Shown here in pieces: positions 13,297 to 25,954 of a DNA stretch of 64,000 nt. A program made the translations under genes and the position numbers. Origin of the DNA: Cruorifilaria tuberocauda (Eukaryota > Nematoda > Chromadorea > Rhabditida > Onchocercidae); contig JABVXU010000001.1 in assembly GCA_013365365.1 (NCBI GenBank), positions 620,001-684,000 of the forward strand, read 5' to 3'. Position 1 is the first letter of the stretch, and each line of letters opens with the position of its first letter. Below the pieces are notes generated by a model. The model ran no database searches. It worked only from the letters and a program-made list of their open reading frames with translations, and had not been told where the DNA came from.

Positions 13297-16098
13297 TTAA
13301 TATGCACGTCGACCTGATGAAGAGGAATGTCGTGGAGAGTAGTCATAACGTTCTCGCGAACGGGAACGACTTCTAGATGAACGACGATGTCGCTTACGAG
13401 ATCGTTCAGATGGCGATCGAGAACGATCACGATTTGATCGGTGTTTACGTGAAGATGAATTGTATGATTTACTCTCTATCCCATTCAAAGTGTCCTGAAA
13501 TCTTTTTCTATAGGCAGCATATGCTATTAAAGATACTGAATCTCCGATAACAACAATTAATGGTAACAAAACTTCGAAAAGATCGAATAGAACCTGTAAT
13601 GAAGAAATGAGGACTTTGCAACGATCATCGTTGGCAACACGACTTTGTCGAATAAGAGATATTGCGGTGACCAATGTTTCAATAGCGGATGCATAATCAT
13701 TAGCGGCAGCATCGCTTACAGCACGTGTTATAGCTGATGAAGAAACAGTGCGATTACGATTCATTATTTCTTCAAATTCAGCTTCCGACACCCCTTCAAT
13801 GGTACAAGGAACCGATGCTGGCCCTGCAAATTTTTAATTAAAAATCCAACAATTATTATCCTCAGCCACATTAATTTACATTGTTAAAAAACCACTGTGG
13901 CTCTAAAATAATTCCTAAATTTTTACAGAAACTTGCAAAGAAAACAAATACCTCCTCCGTAATTCTGACGGTACACTTGTGGATTAATATGGGCACCTGG
14001 AGGAGGAAAGGAAGGAGGAGGGTGCGACGTAGGTGGAGCACCGGGAGGGGCCATTCCTGTTACTGGTTGTGTAGTGCTCGATGGACCCGCTGTCCCCGCC
14101 GACGACATTGATGGCAAAGCTTGAGGTGGTTGACCAAAACCGGGAGGTGGTCGATTCATTGGTGGAGCGCCGGGCGGCGGTGCTCCAGCTGAAAAAAAAC
14201 AATATTGGTTGAGAGACTAGAGGGAAGCTCACATGATACTAAACACATTGGATCTAACTATGCGCATGCATTTCCATATAAGAATATTATTTACCTGATA
14301 ATTGAACTTGGGGTATGTTTGGCGGTGGGGCACTTAAATTGACCGGTGGTCGTGTCACACTAAGTGCACCAAGCGGAAGAGGTTGTGAGGTTGGTGGAGG
14401 ACCGCGCAACTGGGGAGGCTGTTGATTTGGGGGCAATATCAGTGCAACTTGAGCTGGTGGACGCAATGATGGCATCGGTGGAGGAACCTGAACAATCACA
14501 TCAATAAAGCTCAAAAACCTTAACTTTAGATAGAAGTGGTAAAAATTACGTTTAACATTACCTGAACCTGTGGTCGTAATGGTACCGGTGGTGGCATAGT
14601 CATTTGTCCAGGCTGTAATGGTTGTTGTGGTGGCATACCGATACGAATTGTACCAACAAATGGCGTTTTTTGATCATCCTTCTTGGTGTCCTTTTTGTCA
14701 TTTCTCTAAAAGGCATAAAAAGTTAAAAGTAAGACTAAAACTCAAAATAAAATACACGAAACAAAACTGGTAAGTGTACATATTAGACAAATATCTGTAC
14801 CTGATCAACTCGTCTAGTCGCATCTTCAAATTTTGCCAGAGATGCTTTTGTATATGGAAGAACGACTAGCTGTTGTCCATGAAGTGTTTTTTGTGGCAAT
14901 TTTTCCATAACCATTTTGACTGAACTTTCAGCAGTAAAAACTGCTAATGCAAAGCCTTTACTCTGACCATTATTTCGATTTTCGTAAAATTTGATGTCAA
15001 TCAAATTCGTAGCACCACAAGATAATATGATAGTTTGTAAATCAACATCAGTTGTCCACCATGTCATGTTGCCTGAGAATAACAGGAAAAAATGAATCTT
15101 ATGAATGCACATTCTCAACTATATGAATGCAAGAGAAAACTATCTGACGAGACATCATTTTTACACAAAAAAGTATCAACTTTCAAATTTCATTACTTCT
15201 ATTTTACTTGCATAATGTCGTTTTCTGACTGACCAGTCCATCCCATCCCATCCATATTTCAATGTTTACCAGAAGTAACCCCCGACAACATACCTTACAA
15301 GCACCCAGTAACATTAATCATCAGATGTATACCAATCACGTATAATTAAGCATCAATTTTACTTTTCATGTACTAAAATATGAAAGACCGTTAACAATAA
15401 TGAGACAATAAATAACGCTTTTTTGATTAATCATTAAAGTTTAAATAAAATTAAGAACAAACTACCTATGTAGCAACAGTATCTTCTACCAGTGTTGTTC
15501 TGATTTATACCAAGTGCTGGAAGAGCCTTTGATTGATTTCCTTGTGGAGCAGCTGTAATGCTAGATTTTACGGGCAATGATTCCGCTTTCACAACTTGCC
15601 CAGATGGTTCAATCGCAGCGTCATATAAATCTGTATCATTTGCTTCAGATTTCACTACTTTGGCTTCATTTGCAGTATTACCATTTTTTGATACGTGACT
15701 GTCTTGTCCATCCCTGCATATTGAAATTTTTTTGTTTATCTAATGAAATACTAGATGGAAATGAAGATCATGAAATATATTACTGCTCCAAATCAACAAC
15801 TCGATAGTGATAGTGACACATGCTACGAATCTACATAGCATAAGCAAACAATTGCATCATTGAGCGAAAAACTCATACACACCTCAATTTAGCAGTATAA
15901 CAAAAACAATAAATGCGTAATATCTGTAAATATTCTTGATAAAACTACTCGAATGATTGCAGAAAATAGATAAGTTCCTTACTTAATGATGTCGTCATCG
16001 TCATCACCCAGCACATCGCGTTCACTGAAGCGAGTATCAAGTTCCCCATCTCCATACAAATCAAGATCATTGTCTGGCTGATCCAAGATATCAGCCAT
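13297..16098 (-). CDS. cfim-2: Cleavage factor Im large subunit (CPSF6/CFIm68 family)
   Basis: Subunit of the nuclear pre-mRNA 3' cleavage complex; it pairs with the 25-kDa Nudix subunit and influences poly(A)-site choice. Eight exons: 16098-15983, 15713-15466, 15072-14801, 14705-14562, 14487-14295, 14188-13952, 13823-13594 and 13494-13297, giving 545 residues. In order: acidic N-terminus ([20 protein letters not shown]), one RRM at about residues 117-200 ([14 protein letters not shown], then [13 protein letters not shown]), a long proline-rich centre (about 225-400), the conserved helical block [20 protein letters not shown] followed by LNGIESKSY, and a C-terminal arginine/serine-rich tail ([20 protein letters not shown]) of the type bound by transportin-3. 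The start is supported by family conservation and by an upstream acceptor at 16132. The last intron (13495-13593) has no stop and is a multiple of three. It faces MYG1 head to head. Confidence 0.95.
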
Positions 16099-16131
16099 CT
16101 TATAACGAATTAGGCCAACACAGCTCTTATT

Positions 16132-16133
16132 CT
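16132..16133 (-). promoter_or_regulatory. Probable trans-splice acceptor of CPSF6
   Basis: The minus strand reads AATTTCCAG|AATAAGAGC 34 nt before the start codon. No donor is evident upstream. An isolated acceptor just before an ATG is the usual mark of spliced-leader addition in nematodes. Confidence 0.45.
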
Positions 16134-17127
16134 GGAAATTGTTTAATCACAACTAAATGTCCTCTGGATCATTTTCGGGATAAAAGTTCATATAAGTGAT
16201 AACAATTCAATTCAACATTCCTTTCACTTTCAATCATACTTCCTCAACAAATTTGTAGAACTAAGAAGAGACGAGTAAGGAAAAATGACTGGATAACACC
16301 AATGAAAAATTCATGTCACCTGTGCACATTACATATAAGTAGAAGACAACCTAACAATGATTTATGAATGACTATGATTATGTTTTTCATGGAAGTACAG
16401 TTGAAATAAATAAAACTAACGACAGCTTAGTTTATAATGCGTTTCGTTCAAAGAACAGCGATCAAAGTTAAATTTCCAACCTAATATACAAATGAAAATA
16501 AATGAAGAAATTCTGAGAAGGAAGGAATATATGAAAGCAGGCTTACTTACACAATCTCGAGAACTCCCTTCCTGTCCTGATTTAAGCACGACTACACTAG
16601 CCTACAAAGACCACTCCAAACCGCGCATCACAGAAACTCTACGCCACCTGGCAAACTCCCAAATGCAGCGATCGATCGTTGACACGTTGTGCAACTTATT
16701 TTCCTACCCCCAAATTGCTAAGTGCTATATGTGACCGACGTTGAAAAGTCTGACCTTAATGATTACCTCAAGTTACCTTCGGGGTCAACTGATAATGCTA
16801 ACATAATGAGAAATGTTTTTAGCTGTGCCTTTTTTCATGTGTGTTTGTGAATATTCCTCATCAGTGGATTAATTTCGTGTTCTACGTGTATCGTATGCTG
16901 CCTTGGTGCGGTGTCCAAGGTATGGCGCGGTACTTTTTTATTGTCAAGGTAACTTTCAAACGGTTACAGGAACAAGCTGTAAAAAAATAGTTTGGTTCGA
17001 TGTTGAAGTCATAGTTGCTTCATGAGTGTTAGGTGTATATGCAATCTCTTTTATGCCAGCAGAATTATCTGTACATAGACTGTTCTTCTTGGCTCGAGCT
17101 GCGAATTATCGTTTTAAACATTTTGCA
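16134..17127. promoter_or_regulatory. Shared CPSF6/MYG1 upstream region
   Basis: About 1 kb separates the divergent starts of CPSF6 (minus) and MYG1 (plus), so both promoters must lie here. There is no clear TATA box. The segment 16560-16740 is richer in G+C than its flanks and contains an 80-codon plus-strand frame (16492-16734) without family resemblance, which I take as chance. Confidence 0.5.
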
Positions 17128-19856
17128 ATGCCTAAAATTGGTACTCACGACGGGAAATTTCACTGCGATGAGGTAATCATTTATTCAAAGACTTTTCTTT
17201 TGGGGAAGAAATTATACAACTATAGCATATTATCTGCATATTATTTAAAGCAAAGTCATAAGTAGGTCAGCGCAAGATACGTAAAATATTATTGGGATAT
17301 TAAATTGTGGATAGATATGAATGATTCGAGATGGGTAGATATGTCTCTTTCATATAGATATCAATAATAGAGATGACCAATTGATTATTTCAAAATATAT
17401 GATATTAAAATACTAAATTATTTTCAGGCCTTCGCAATCTTCTTATTAAAATCACTTCCCGAATACAATAATTTCGACATTGTGCGGTATGCATTATTAT
17501 TGACTTCATTTTAAGCTATTTGCTGAGATTTATTTCCCATTTCCCTTTAATTTAAGTGGGCATAATTATAGTTTTTTCAGTCCTCTCCAATAGAAACTAT
17601 AGTAGTACTTTGTTGCCATCATAATTTTAATGTGTTTTTTTTTTAATCTTTAATGTTTATCTATTTTATTACTTTATTTTAGTAAATTTAGCATCCTAAC
17701 TTTCTCCATTTTTGTTTTCGTCATTCCACCGTATTTGTTTTTGCTATAAACAGTCGATATTTAGTGAGTTATATGCTGAGTTCAATTAAATTGGAAAAGA
17801 TTATGGGTGTTTTGCAGAAGTCGTGATAAAGGCGTGCTGAGCTTATGTAATATTGTGGTTGATGTAGGTGGTGAGTATAATCATGCTGCTATGAAGTACG
17901 ACCATCATCAAAGGTTATTAGTTTTGTTCTTTAATTTTAGTACAATAAAGTTTTTCAGGAGTTCTGAGAATTACTATAAATCAGAAATTGAAAGTAAAGC
18001 TAATGTCCCAGTTTTTTTCTCCTGTGGACAGTGTGATAAATCTTTTTCTTCAATCAGTTCTTTGGAAAAAATTTCTCGTAACCACAGTTACTCAGCTAGA
18101 TTGGTATTAGCACGCAACACTAAGGTATGATAGCCTTATAGAGTTTCTTTGAGAATAGTGTTACATCTGTGAGTTTTAATAGATTAATTCATAATAAGGA
18201 GATAATTCTTACAGGGACTTTACTCATACAATGAACACATTAGGAGTAATGAATTTTGATACGAAATTAAGTTCAGCGGGTCTTATTTACGCTCACTATG
18301 GGAAGAGAGTTATTAGCACGTTGCTTGGCCTATCTCATGATGATCTGGTGATTGGTATTTTATTTAAAAAAATATATGAAACATTTGTGGAATCAATCGA
18401 TGCAATAGATAACGGAATTGCTCAGTTTAATGGCGAACCAAGGTTTATTTGGAAAATATTTGATAATAAGGATTAATTTTGGAAAAATTTTTTTCATTAT
18501 AATAAGATGCCCGTTACTTTTTCTGAGCGCGTAATAGAGGTATCAGCAGTTGCTACAGAATAGTTAATTATTACTTATGGCGATTCATCGTACTTTTGGT
18601 AACTTTTTTTAATTTAGATATTATTTGGGTGGTACGCTCTCATCTCGAGTTTCAATGTTAAATCCTGCTTGGAATGAAAATAAAGTCGACGTAAATGAAA
18701 GGTACTTTTTCGTACTTTGGAAAAGTTTTTAAACTGAGTATCTGAGAACTTTTAGTTCATTTGAAATTATTTTAATGAACTTCTTCGTTTACAGGTTTAT
18801 GATGGCAATTAAATTGGTTGGCGAGGAATTCGTTGAACTGCTCAGGTATCTTTTTAAATCCTGGCTACCAGCACGTAATCACGTGATCAGCGCAGTTAAT
18901 CATCGTTTTGACGTTTGTTATATTTTAACTATTTTTGTTGTAGATTATCCATTTTTCGTTTGCTTGTCAATTAAAATTTATTACATCGAAATTTGGATCG
19001 AATCCAGGACGCCTTTACTACCTACCAATCAAATTTAAATCTAAATTTAAAACATTTTTTACTGAATTTTAATTTTTATATATTATTGTTTTGGTGTATA
19101 TGTTCTTCTGTGTTTGCGAATCTTCACGCTTATCTTTAATAAGTTATTATCTTCTTGTAATTTACATTGCCGCTTGTTCGACTTTTGCCTCGCCATTTTG
19201 CAGATTGACAAAAGTGGCCAAATATTTTGCTTAGAAAATGGTGGAATGCCATGGAAAGATCATTTTTTTCTCGTTGAAGAACAACTTAATTTAAAAAACA
19301 ACGATGTTATATATGTTATTTACGAAGATAATGCAACTACTCAGTGGAGAGTGCAAGCTGTTCCAGTAAATCAGAAACAACCGTTTGAGAACAGGTTTTT
19401 GTCCAATTTTTTTTTTAATAAACTGTTTATATTTTATATAGATTTTAGAAATGTTTCATGTTATATCTACCATGAAGTTCTTAATCATTTTTAATGAATA
19501 TTTGTGTTCTTGTTCTATATATATATATACTATACAATATATAATGCATATATTTCGGAAGCTGCACGTGATAGTTTTATACGGAATAATTCAATGTTTT
19601 GCAAGTTAGGTTATTATTTCGCATAAATCGTCTGTGTAGTATTCTTTATTCCTAATTTTTAAAATCTCGGTTTTCCAGGTTGCCTCTACCAGAGGCATGG
19701 CGTGGTCTTCGTGATGAAGAATTGTCAAAGGTAGCGGATATCCCTGGCTGCATCTTCGTTCATCCAACCGGTTTCATTGGAGGCAATAAATCAAAGCAAG
19801 GTGCAATAGAGATGGCGAGGAAATCATTATCTCTCGCCGGGAAATATAACAACTAA
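17128..19856 (+). CDS. MYG1: MYG1 family 3'-5' RNA exonuclease
   Basis: MYG1 (GAMM1, UPF0160) is a DHH-type exoribonuclease of nucleus/nucleolus and mitochondria. Eight exons: 17128-17172, 17428-17486, 17818-17913, 18215-18442, 18618-18701, 18795-18912, 19204-19394 and 19679-19856, giving 332 residues from MPKIG. Family motifs in order: IGTHDGKFHCDE at the start, CNIVVDVGGEYNHAAMKYDH with the metal-binding DHH near residue 63, KLSSAGLIYAHYGKRV, DAIDNGIAQF, FKSWLPARNHV, MPWKDHFFLVEEQL, and PGCIFVHPTGFIGGNKSKQG near the C-terminus. All junctions keep phase. The frame stays open upstream to an ATG at 17026, which would add 34 residues that look like a mitochondrial presequence; the translated start is therefore open. 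Intron 3 holds a possible poison exon. It faces CPSF6 head to head. Confidence 0.96.
17959..18124 (+). other. Possible cassette (poison) exon inside MYG1 intron 3
   Basis: A TTTTTCAG acceptor precedes and an AAG|GTATGA donor follows a 166-nt segment that is open in the MYG1 frame. Its translation contains CGQCDKSFSSISSL, reminiscent of the first half of a C2H2 zinc finger, but the first zinc-binding histidine of the usual spacing is isoleucine. Splicing it in shifts the next exon into a frame that meets TGA after 14 codons, so inclusion would give a truncated, probably decayed message. No MYG1 homologue I know of has this part, and it may be chance. Confidence 0.2.
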
Positions 19857-22800
19857 TGTATTATTTTTAGATAATCTACGTCTTCTTGATCTTTCTGATT
19901 TATGTCATTTTATGTCTTTATATGAGCTATTTTAATTTTATGTCACTTTGTGCGCAAATTCCGGATTTTAGCAACCTTGGAAGCTTTTCAAACTTATTGT
20001 AAAAATTCAGATTTTCGTTCAAATTTCATTTTTTTGCAATCCTTTATGGACCTTAGCGATTATTGTTAAAATATTTTAATGTCTTTAAAAATGTTTTCAA
20101 GGAATTAATTCTGCTTTAATGTTTGTTTTGAATGAATATAGCACTTACAGCCTTATTTGTTCAACAATATTATAATTTACAAGCAATAATTTGAAAAGAA
20201 GCATCGAGAGTTCAATATGAACGGTTAGAAAAATTAAAAGGATATCATGCTATGATATGCGATCTGGCATGTTCTGTTTCCATTTCGCACTGCAAGTCTA
20301 AATGGGTATGAATTTAATTTTTTTTAAATATTTTATGAAGAGAGTTTTTGTACAAGTGAACTGTAAATGTTCCCGGAAAAAAAGCATAAAACTCCAGAAT
20401 GCACCATATCAATGATTGCTAATGATGGATGTCGGGGATTAAGAATTGCGGAGATTTATCAAAGTTTCTATAAATGAATGAACCGAGTGTTACAATCACA
20501 TTAACAGTATCTGGGCCTTAATTGATATCTCATCTTATTTCATAATATCTTGTTGTTAAATGTTGCGTCCTTTCCAATGATATTCATTGTTTCGTGAAAA
20601 TATCACATTCGAAAGCGTTCAGTGATCGGTTTTCATCTGAGGAATTTGGGATGTGATAGGCTATGAGTTTTCGATTGTTTGTTAAGGCGATAATGATGAG
20701 GAAGGTTGCATTTCGAATGGTCGAGTCGTCTCTTTGATAAAAAAAATTTACCTTAGTATTTTTTGTCGAAGCAACTGAGTGCTATACGTAGGGTACGACG
20801 GGCACAAAAGAAATAATGTTGTTGAATTCTGTTTGGTCTTTCGAAAATATGTCCAGTGATATGGATGGATGCGATTGTTATTGGTAAAGTGATTATTCGA
20901 GTCGAGTTGGTCGTACTTTATGGTGATAAGTAAATAATTAGTAGTATTTACTCAGTGCTTCTCAATAAATATATCGCATAGTTTATAGAGGATTATTCAT
21001 ATGGTCTATTTAAAGTGCAATCACTCGAGATATATACTCAAAATTTTCTAGAGTCGAAAAAAGATGTCAACATCAACGACTTAGCGGTTGAAATAACTGA
21101 TTTAGTGTTGGTTGATTAGTGTTAACACATGTTTGGCATTCGATCAAGAGCATTCAAACTCCGAAATGCAGTTTTAATCTTGGTTCCTTTACTGAATTGT
21201 TTCCATTATTCCTAATACTGAAATATTAAATTAAGTTTTTGCTGAATTATGGTTAGCTTTCGTTTCAGTTTTATTACAAAACCAATTTTCTGCTTTACAA
21301 ATAATTTCACTCCGATATTTATTTTCAGTTAATTTCTGCTTTTAACTACCACGAATCTTTTATTGTTTCGGACATATACGGAAGATGCATATTACTTTCA
21401 TGCTAAAAAAAGCTTTGCAAAAAGAGGTTCGTTATTATAATGTCAAATGAACAGTTAATGTCTATTTGATGGAAAAGGGATGGTACAAAAAGTTAAATTA
21501 ATGAATGTAGCACCATTAAATTAATATGAAGCAATGCAATTTTGCATTATACTTATACTTTGCGAAGTTTCCCTAATGTCTTTTTTTTTTCTTTTCATTA
21601 TTGGATTTACATTTCATTATTTTAAAAGTACAGCATGCAGTCTTTCTCATTCCTCCTTACGTTAAGAGCTTCACTATTTTTTGTATTGGTTTACTCAGAT
21701 AAATCGACAAACCTTAGAAAAGCAGATTTTAAAATCGAAATATTGCCATTTTGAATTTGTGAATTCATTGATAGAGTTTAACTAAGAAAGTATTTAATCT
21801 GATTTTGCATTATTCGATGAATCCTGATGCTATTTTTTCTTGCGAAATTAGCTATTAAAACTCAACAAATTGAAGTGATTATCATTAAAGCCACTAAAAT
21901 TGAACATTATTTTTAGATATTATTTAATCATCAAAGTATATTTTTTAGATTACATGTTTACTGTTTTCTATCCCGTTTGCACAGCGTAATAAATATTGTT
22001 ATCATAGATTGATTTTTATTTAAGATAATGCAAAGTTAATATTTCTTCTATACGTATTGAATCTTTCACAAGCAAAAGGCTTTTTTATTTCTGCCTTATG
22101 TAGTAATATTTTAATTCGAAATTACCACTTGAAATTCTCAGATGTTCCTACATTACAACTAGTAGGCTCTGGAGAATTTGTACCAATCTGCTGCATAACG
22201 AGAACGATGATCTAGTATTTCTAGCTGATAAATGAACATTGTCTTCTTATTTTGCAATCCATTGCCAACTTCTCCTTTGTAAACTGAATTTCTATATTAC
22301 TGGATGTCTTCGCTTCATTTTATTAAAAACGTTTGTAGTAACAACACATTATTTATTGATTATTTGATATTCACATATTGATATTCACACATCAATCAAT
22401 ATACGCCAGTTACCTAATCCTCTAAAATTCTATTTCTACAGTTTCCAGGTGTGAAAAGATTACTAGTGACACGTATCTTCTAGTTGCAATTTGTAAGATT
22501 TTATTATCGGTGATTTCCCGAATTTTATTGCCATCATATAATCTTTCTTGTTTTTCAAAAAGGATTTCTAGACCTGAATCGTTTCTCCGTGCTGTAATTC
22601 CAATTAAGCTCCTTTCTCTATTATTATTATCATAAATTTAATATCAGTGTTGCAAATTTTCTTTTGTACACCGTTATGATCATTTTTGAAAAAAAGAATA
22701 ATTTATGCAGTAATGTGTTATCGATAGATGTTTACAATTAGAAATGATGAAATGAGATGACATGCACTATATATCACGAGACTTGTGTAGTATTGAGTGA

Positions 22801-24741
22801 ATGATTCATTCAGTTTGATTATTCATTTAAGTGCTAATGGTTGTTTACTGATATGATGCCCTTCGATTTCAACTGAAGCATGGAGCAGAAGTTTTTTCTA
22901 TCTGACTGATCAAACTGGAGAAGCTTGTTATTCTACTCCTTTCTCTTCTCTTATCATTTCCATGCACTGGATGCTGATTTTTTTTTTACTTTTATAATTG
23001 CTTTCATAATGATGACGATATCAGTATCATCTTATCAGTAATGCTATATTGATGCACATTTTAGTTCTCGGTGCTTCTCAGCATTATTGCGACACACTGA
23101 ATTTAGGTTTAAACAGATTCGCAACAATAGTGTATGGATTGCGCCTGATTTGTTATTCTCATTGAATCATTCTTGTCACTCATTAACAGTAAGAGATTCG
23201 TTCCGAATAGAATTCAAAAAACATCTTCATTTGTCTCTTTCGCTCAAAAATTACTCTCAGTTTTATAATTCAAATCTTAAAATTTTTATTTGCCGTAAAA
23301 ATAAATAGATACCTTAATAAGTAGCGGTTTAGTCCTTTATTTACTAAGTAGCTCGGAAATTTGCTTTTTATATATGCATGTGCAAAGATTCAAAAAATAA
23401 ATGTATTTTTCAATTTACTTAATTTCTTCACTTTCTTCACTTATAGATTTCAAGTTATTTTAAGTTACATGAGAGGAAGGATAAACTTCAGCTTTTTTCC
23501 TAAATTGAATAAATTTTGGTGTCATTGGAAAGGATGGCAAATGTAAAATATTTCATCTATAAATATTCTAGCGATCTTATTGATTTAAAAGTTTTGTTTA
23601 CATTTGGTTTTCATTTTTCATCCGTATCTCTACATTTACCGATTATCAATTAGTTGATGAAGAATTTGAAATAATGTAATTAACATATATCTTTCATTGT
23701 TTTAATAGATCATTTAAGAATATGAGCTAGGAGTCATATCAATTAATTAGTATCTCATAACATAATCGAGCTTGGCAATGATGACATCTTATTTCAGATC
23801 TTTACCTTTCATCTTATTTTGATTAAATCTGTGGAAAATGAGACGATATAATTCTTGTGAAGTTGCGAGATGGGTGATCAAAGTTAGTACTTTAATTTCA
23901 ATGTAGCTATTGAGTAAGTTTGCTCAAGAAGTCTGAAGTGAGAGCAATTCGTGAGTATTTTCAATACCGATGTTTGTTGACGATGAAAACATTATTTGAA
24001 AATACAATGGGATTGGAGTGGTAGAAGAATGATGAGTTTGCATTGTCCGGAAACTGGCGAACATTGAGGATGTTAGTGAGAGAAGAACTGCTGAAGTGAT
24101 CGGACTACTCCGTATGACAAGGTCATGAACTTCGCCCTTTGGAAAGAACACAGTGCGGTAATTAGGACAAAACTGTGATTGTAGTAATGTTCGTGGTTAC
24201 ATAAGGAAGGAAAATTTTTTTGTGATCTGACGAAATTGTTCCATTTTTAAGAAACAGGCCAATGACTATTCCACACTATGGAAAACAAGCCATAAGAAGC
24301 CGAGGTTGATGCATATCCTAAAAATTGTTGAAAAATGCATGTCGATAGCTAGATTGAAATCCTTCACTATGAATTAATATATAGACAAGGAAATGATTCC
24401 ACTGATTTATTGCAAACAATGATTTATACAATATATAAATATATATTCTTCATTAGTATTTTTAAATATGCATTTCGTTGATATTTGACAAATCTGGATA
24501 GTCATTTTCTACTATATGCATGGAAATTTTCTCATTTTTAATTTTTTCTTACGTGTTGTAGTATTGCCGTTCTGATAAATACTTGTTATGCTTTTTCATT
24601 ACTCTTTCACTTCAATTTATACTTTTGTTTTATTCGATAGAATAGAAATAGATCTTGTATTGTTGAAGAAATCAGCTTTTCAAGGCTTAAATAACCTTAA
24701 ATTAAACAACTAATTGGAGTAATTTAGCTATCCAACTGAAA
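19857..24741. other. Long non-coding stretch downstream of MYG1
   Basis: Nearly 5 kb with no recognised gene. The beginning is MYG1 3' UTR. One coding-like island (20199-20305) is listed separately. Short frames at 23087-23546 (plus) are AT-rich and show no family resemblance. The minus frame 23924-24151 is likewise unremarkable. Confidence 0.5.
20199..20305 (+). other. Coding-like island, unrecognised
   Basis: The segment is open on the plus strand (ASRVQYERLEKLKGYHAMIC, then DLACSVSISHCKSKW), flanked by AAAAG at the left and TGG|GTATGA at the right. It is richer in G+C than the flanks and the translation looks protein-like. I found no phase-compatible partner exon. A second short frame at about 20397-20476 (ending EIYQSFYK, TGA) has a different phase. 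It may be an exon of a poorly conserved gene, a relic, or chance. Confidence 0.15.
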
Positions 24742-25954
24742 ATGTCCCCTTACAGACGTCAGAGAAGTCCCTTAGGTTCGTATATAATATAAACTTGTTG
24801 GTGATTTTTATGTGATATGAAATGTTAGCAAGCGTGTTAGTACATCAGTTCATCGGCAGTTTAATATTCATCACCTCTGAATGTGAACTGAAATATCAAG
24901 TAGGAAGAAATGAAATAAATGTCTTTCTCTTTGCTTTCAATTCTAATTATTTTCTTCACTAAAAACTAATTACACAAAAAAACTAATTCCATATATATAC
25001 ATCGAGCAACTTTACATCAATTTATTAAAGTAGACATTGAAAATTTCCGGTTTTTACGTGCTTTCATGTTGAACTATTTTTGACAGAAACCAAAATAATT
25101 GCGTATGGTACTGTTGTGTTTGGAAAAGAAAGCAATTTTAAGATAGCAGTTCATGTAATATCCAAACATTCTTTCATTATTCACTGCTAAGTTATTTTTC
25201 GATTGTTGAGTCTCCTCGTCATGGTTAATTTCCAAATGAAAGAAATTTTAAATTTTAGTTTGGAGTTTGAAAATGTTAAAATTTTTTAGATGCTTCTCTT
25301 CCTTCTCCTCGTCATTCTTCTCTTTCCTCGAAATCCTTTTTTTTCTGTAAAATAATGAGATGCTTCAGGCGAATATTCACATCTTTCATATTTTTAACGC
25401 ATAAGGAACGTTTTTCAATGATAAACCATAATTTAAAATATTTCAAATGGTACAGTGTGAATGTGAGTGATTCTGTCAGTACATTCCATGCATCATCAAA
25501 CCACTATTTATCGAGGTGAGCTGTAACGGTACATGAATATCACCTTGTAGAAGAGAACCTGTTTTCGTGATTTCATGAGAAACTTCATCGGAAAGGATAT
25601 CGGAACTTGAAGAGCGAGCCATGTAATGTCGCTTACTGGTTTAGAGCGTCCTGTTCAAAGGCATTCGCAATTAACTTCTCTGTGTTTTCTTAACAGAAGA
25701 AAAGTTCGGAAATTGTCTCCAAGGCATTGCTAGTGTATACACGTCTCTTCAGTTCTATTTTTGAAACTCAGAATTATGGAAATATGAAACAGCAGAGACT
25801 AAGAGAGATGGCTAGTTTCGAAATTCGTCCATTAAAAAAAGACTCTTTTATGAATCGAATTTCATTGGAAAATTCATCTTGTATAATGGAAAATTCTAAT
25901 TTCCTAATATCAAAGATAATGATTGATCAGCAAGTTGAGACGATAGGTGCTTGA
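24742..25954 (+). CDS. Possible small unrecognised gene
   Basis: I do not recognise this. Three plus-strand exons can be joined in phase: 24742-24775 (MSPYRRQRSPL), 25290-25462 (begins DASLPSPRHSSLSSKS) and 25697-25954 (begins KKSSEIVSKALLVYTRLFSS, ends QQVETIGA, TGA), giving 154 residues. Acceptors are TTTTTTAG and TTCTTAACAG; the second donor, AAT|GTGAGT, is a good match to consensus. The first and last parts look protein-like (basic and Ser/Pro-rich, then an amphipathic stretch). The second half of exon 2 is AT-rich and aromatic and may be intron. No signal peptide or known domain. It lies about 0.5 kb upstream of the RMD gene on the same strand. Confidence 0.28.

Noticed and set aside
13050..13430. 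126-codon minus-strand frame overlapping CPSF6
   Set aside because: It is an alternate-frame shadow of the RS-rich last exon and its 3' UTR.
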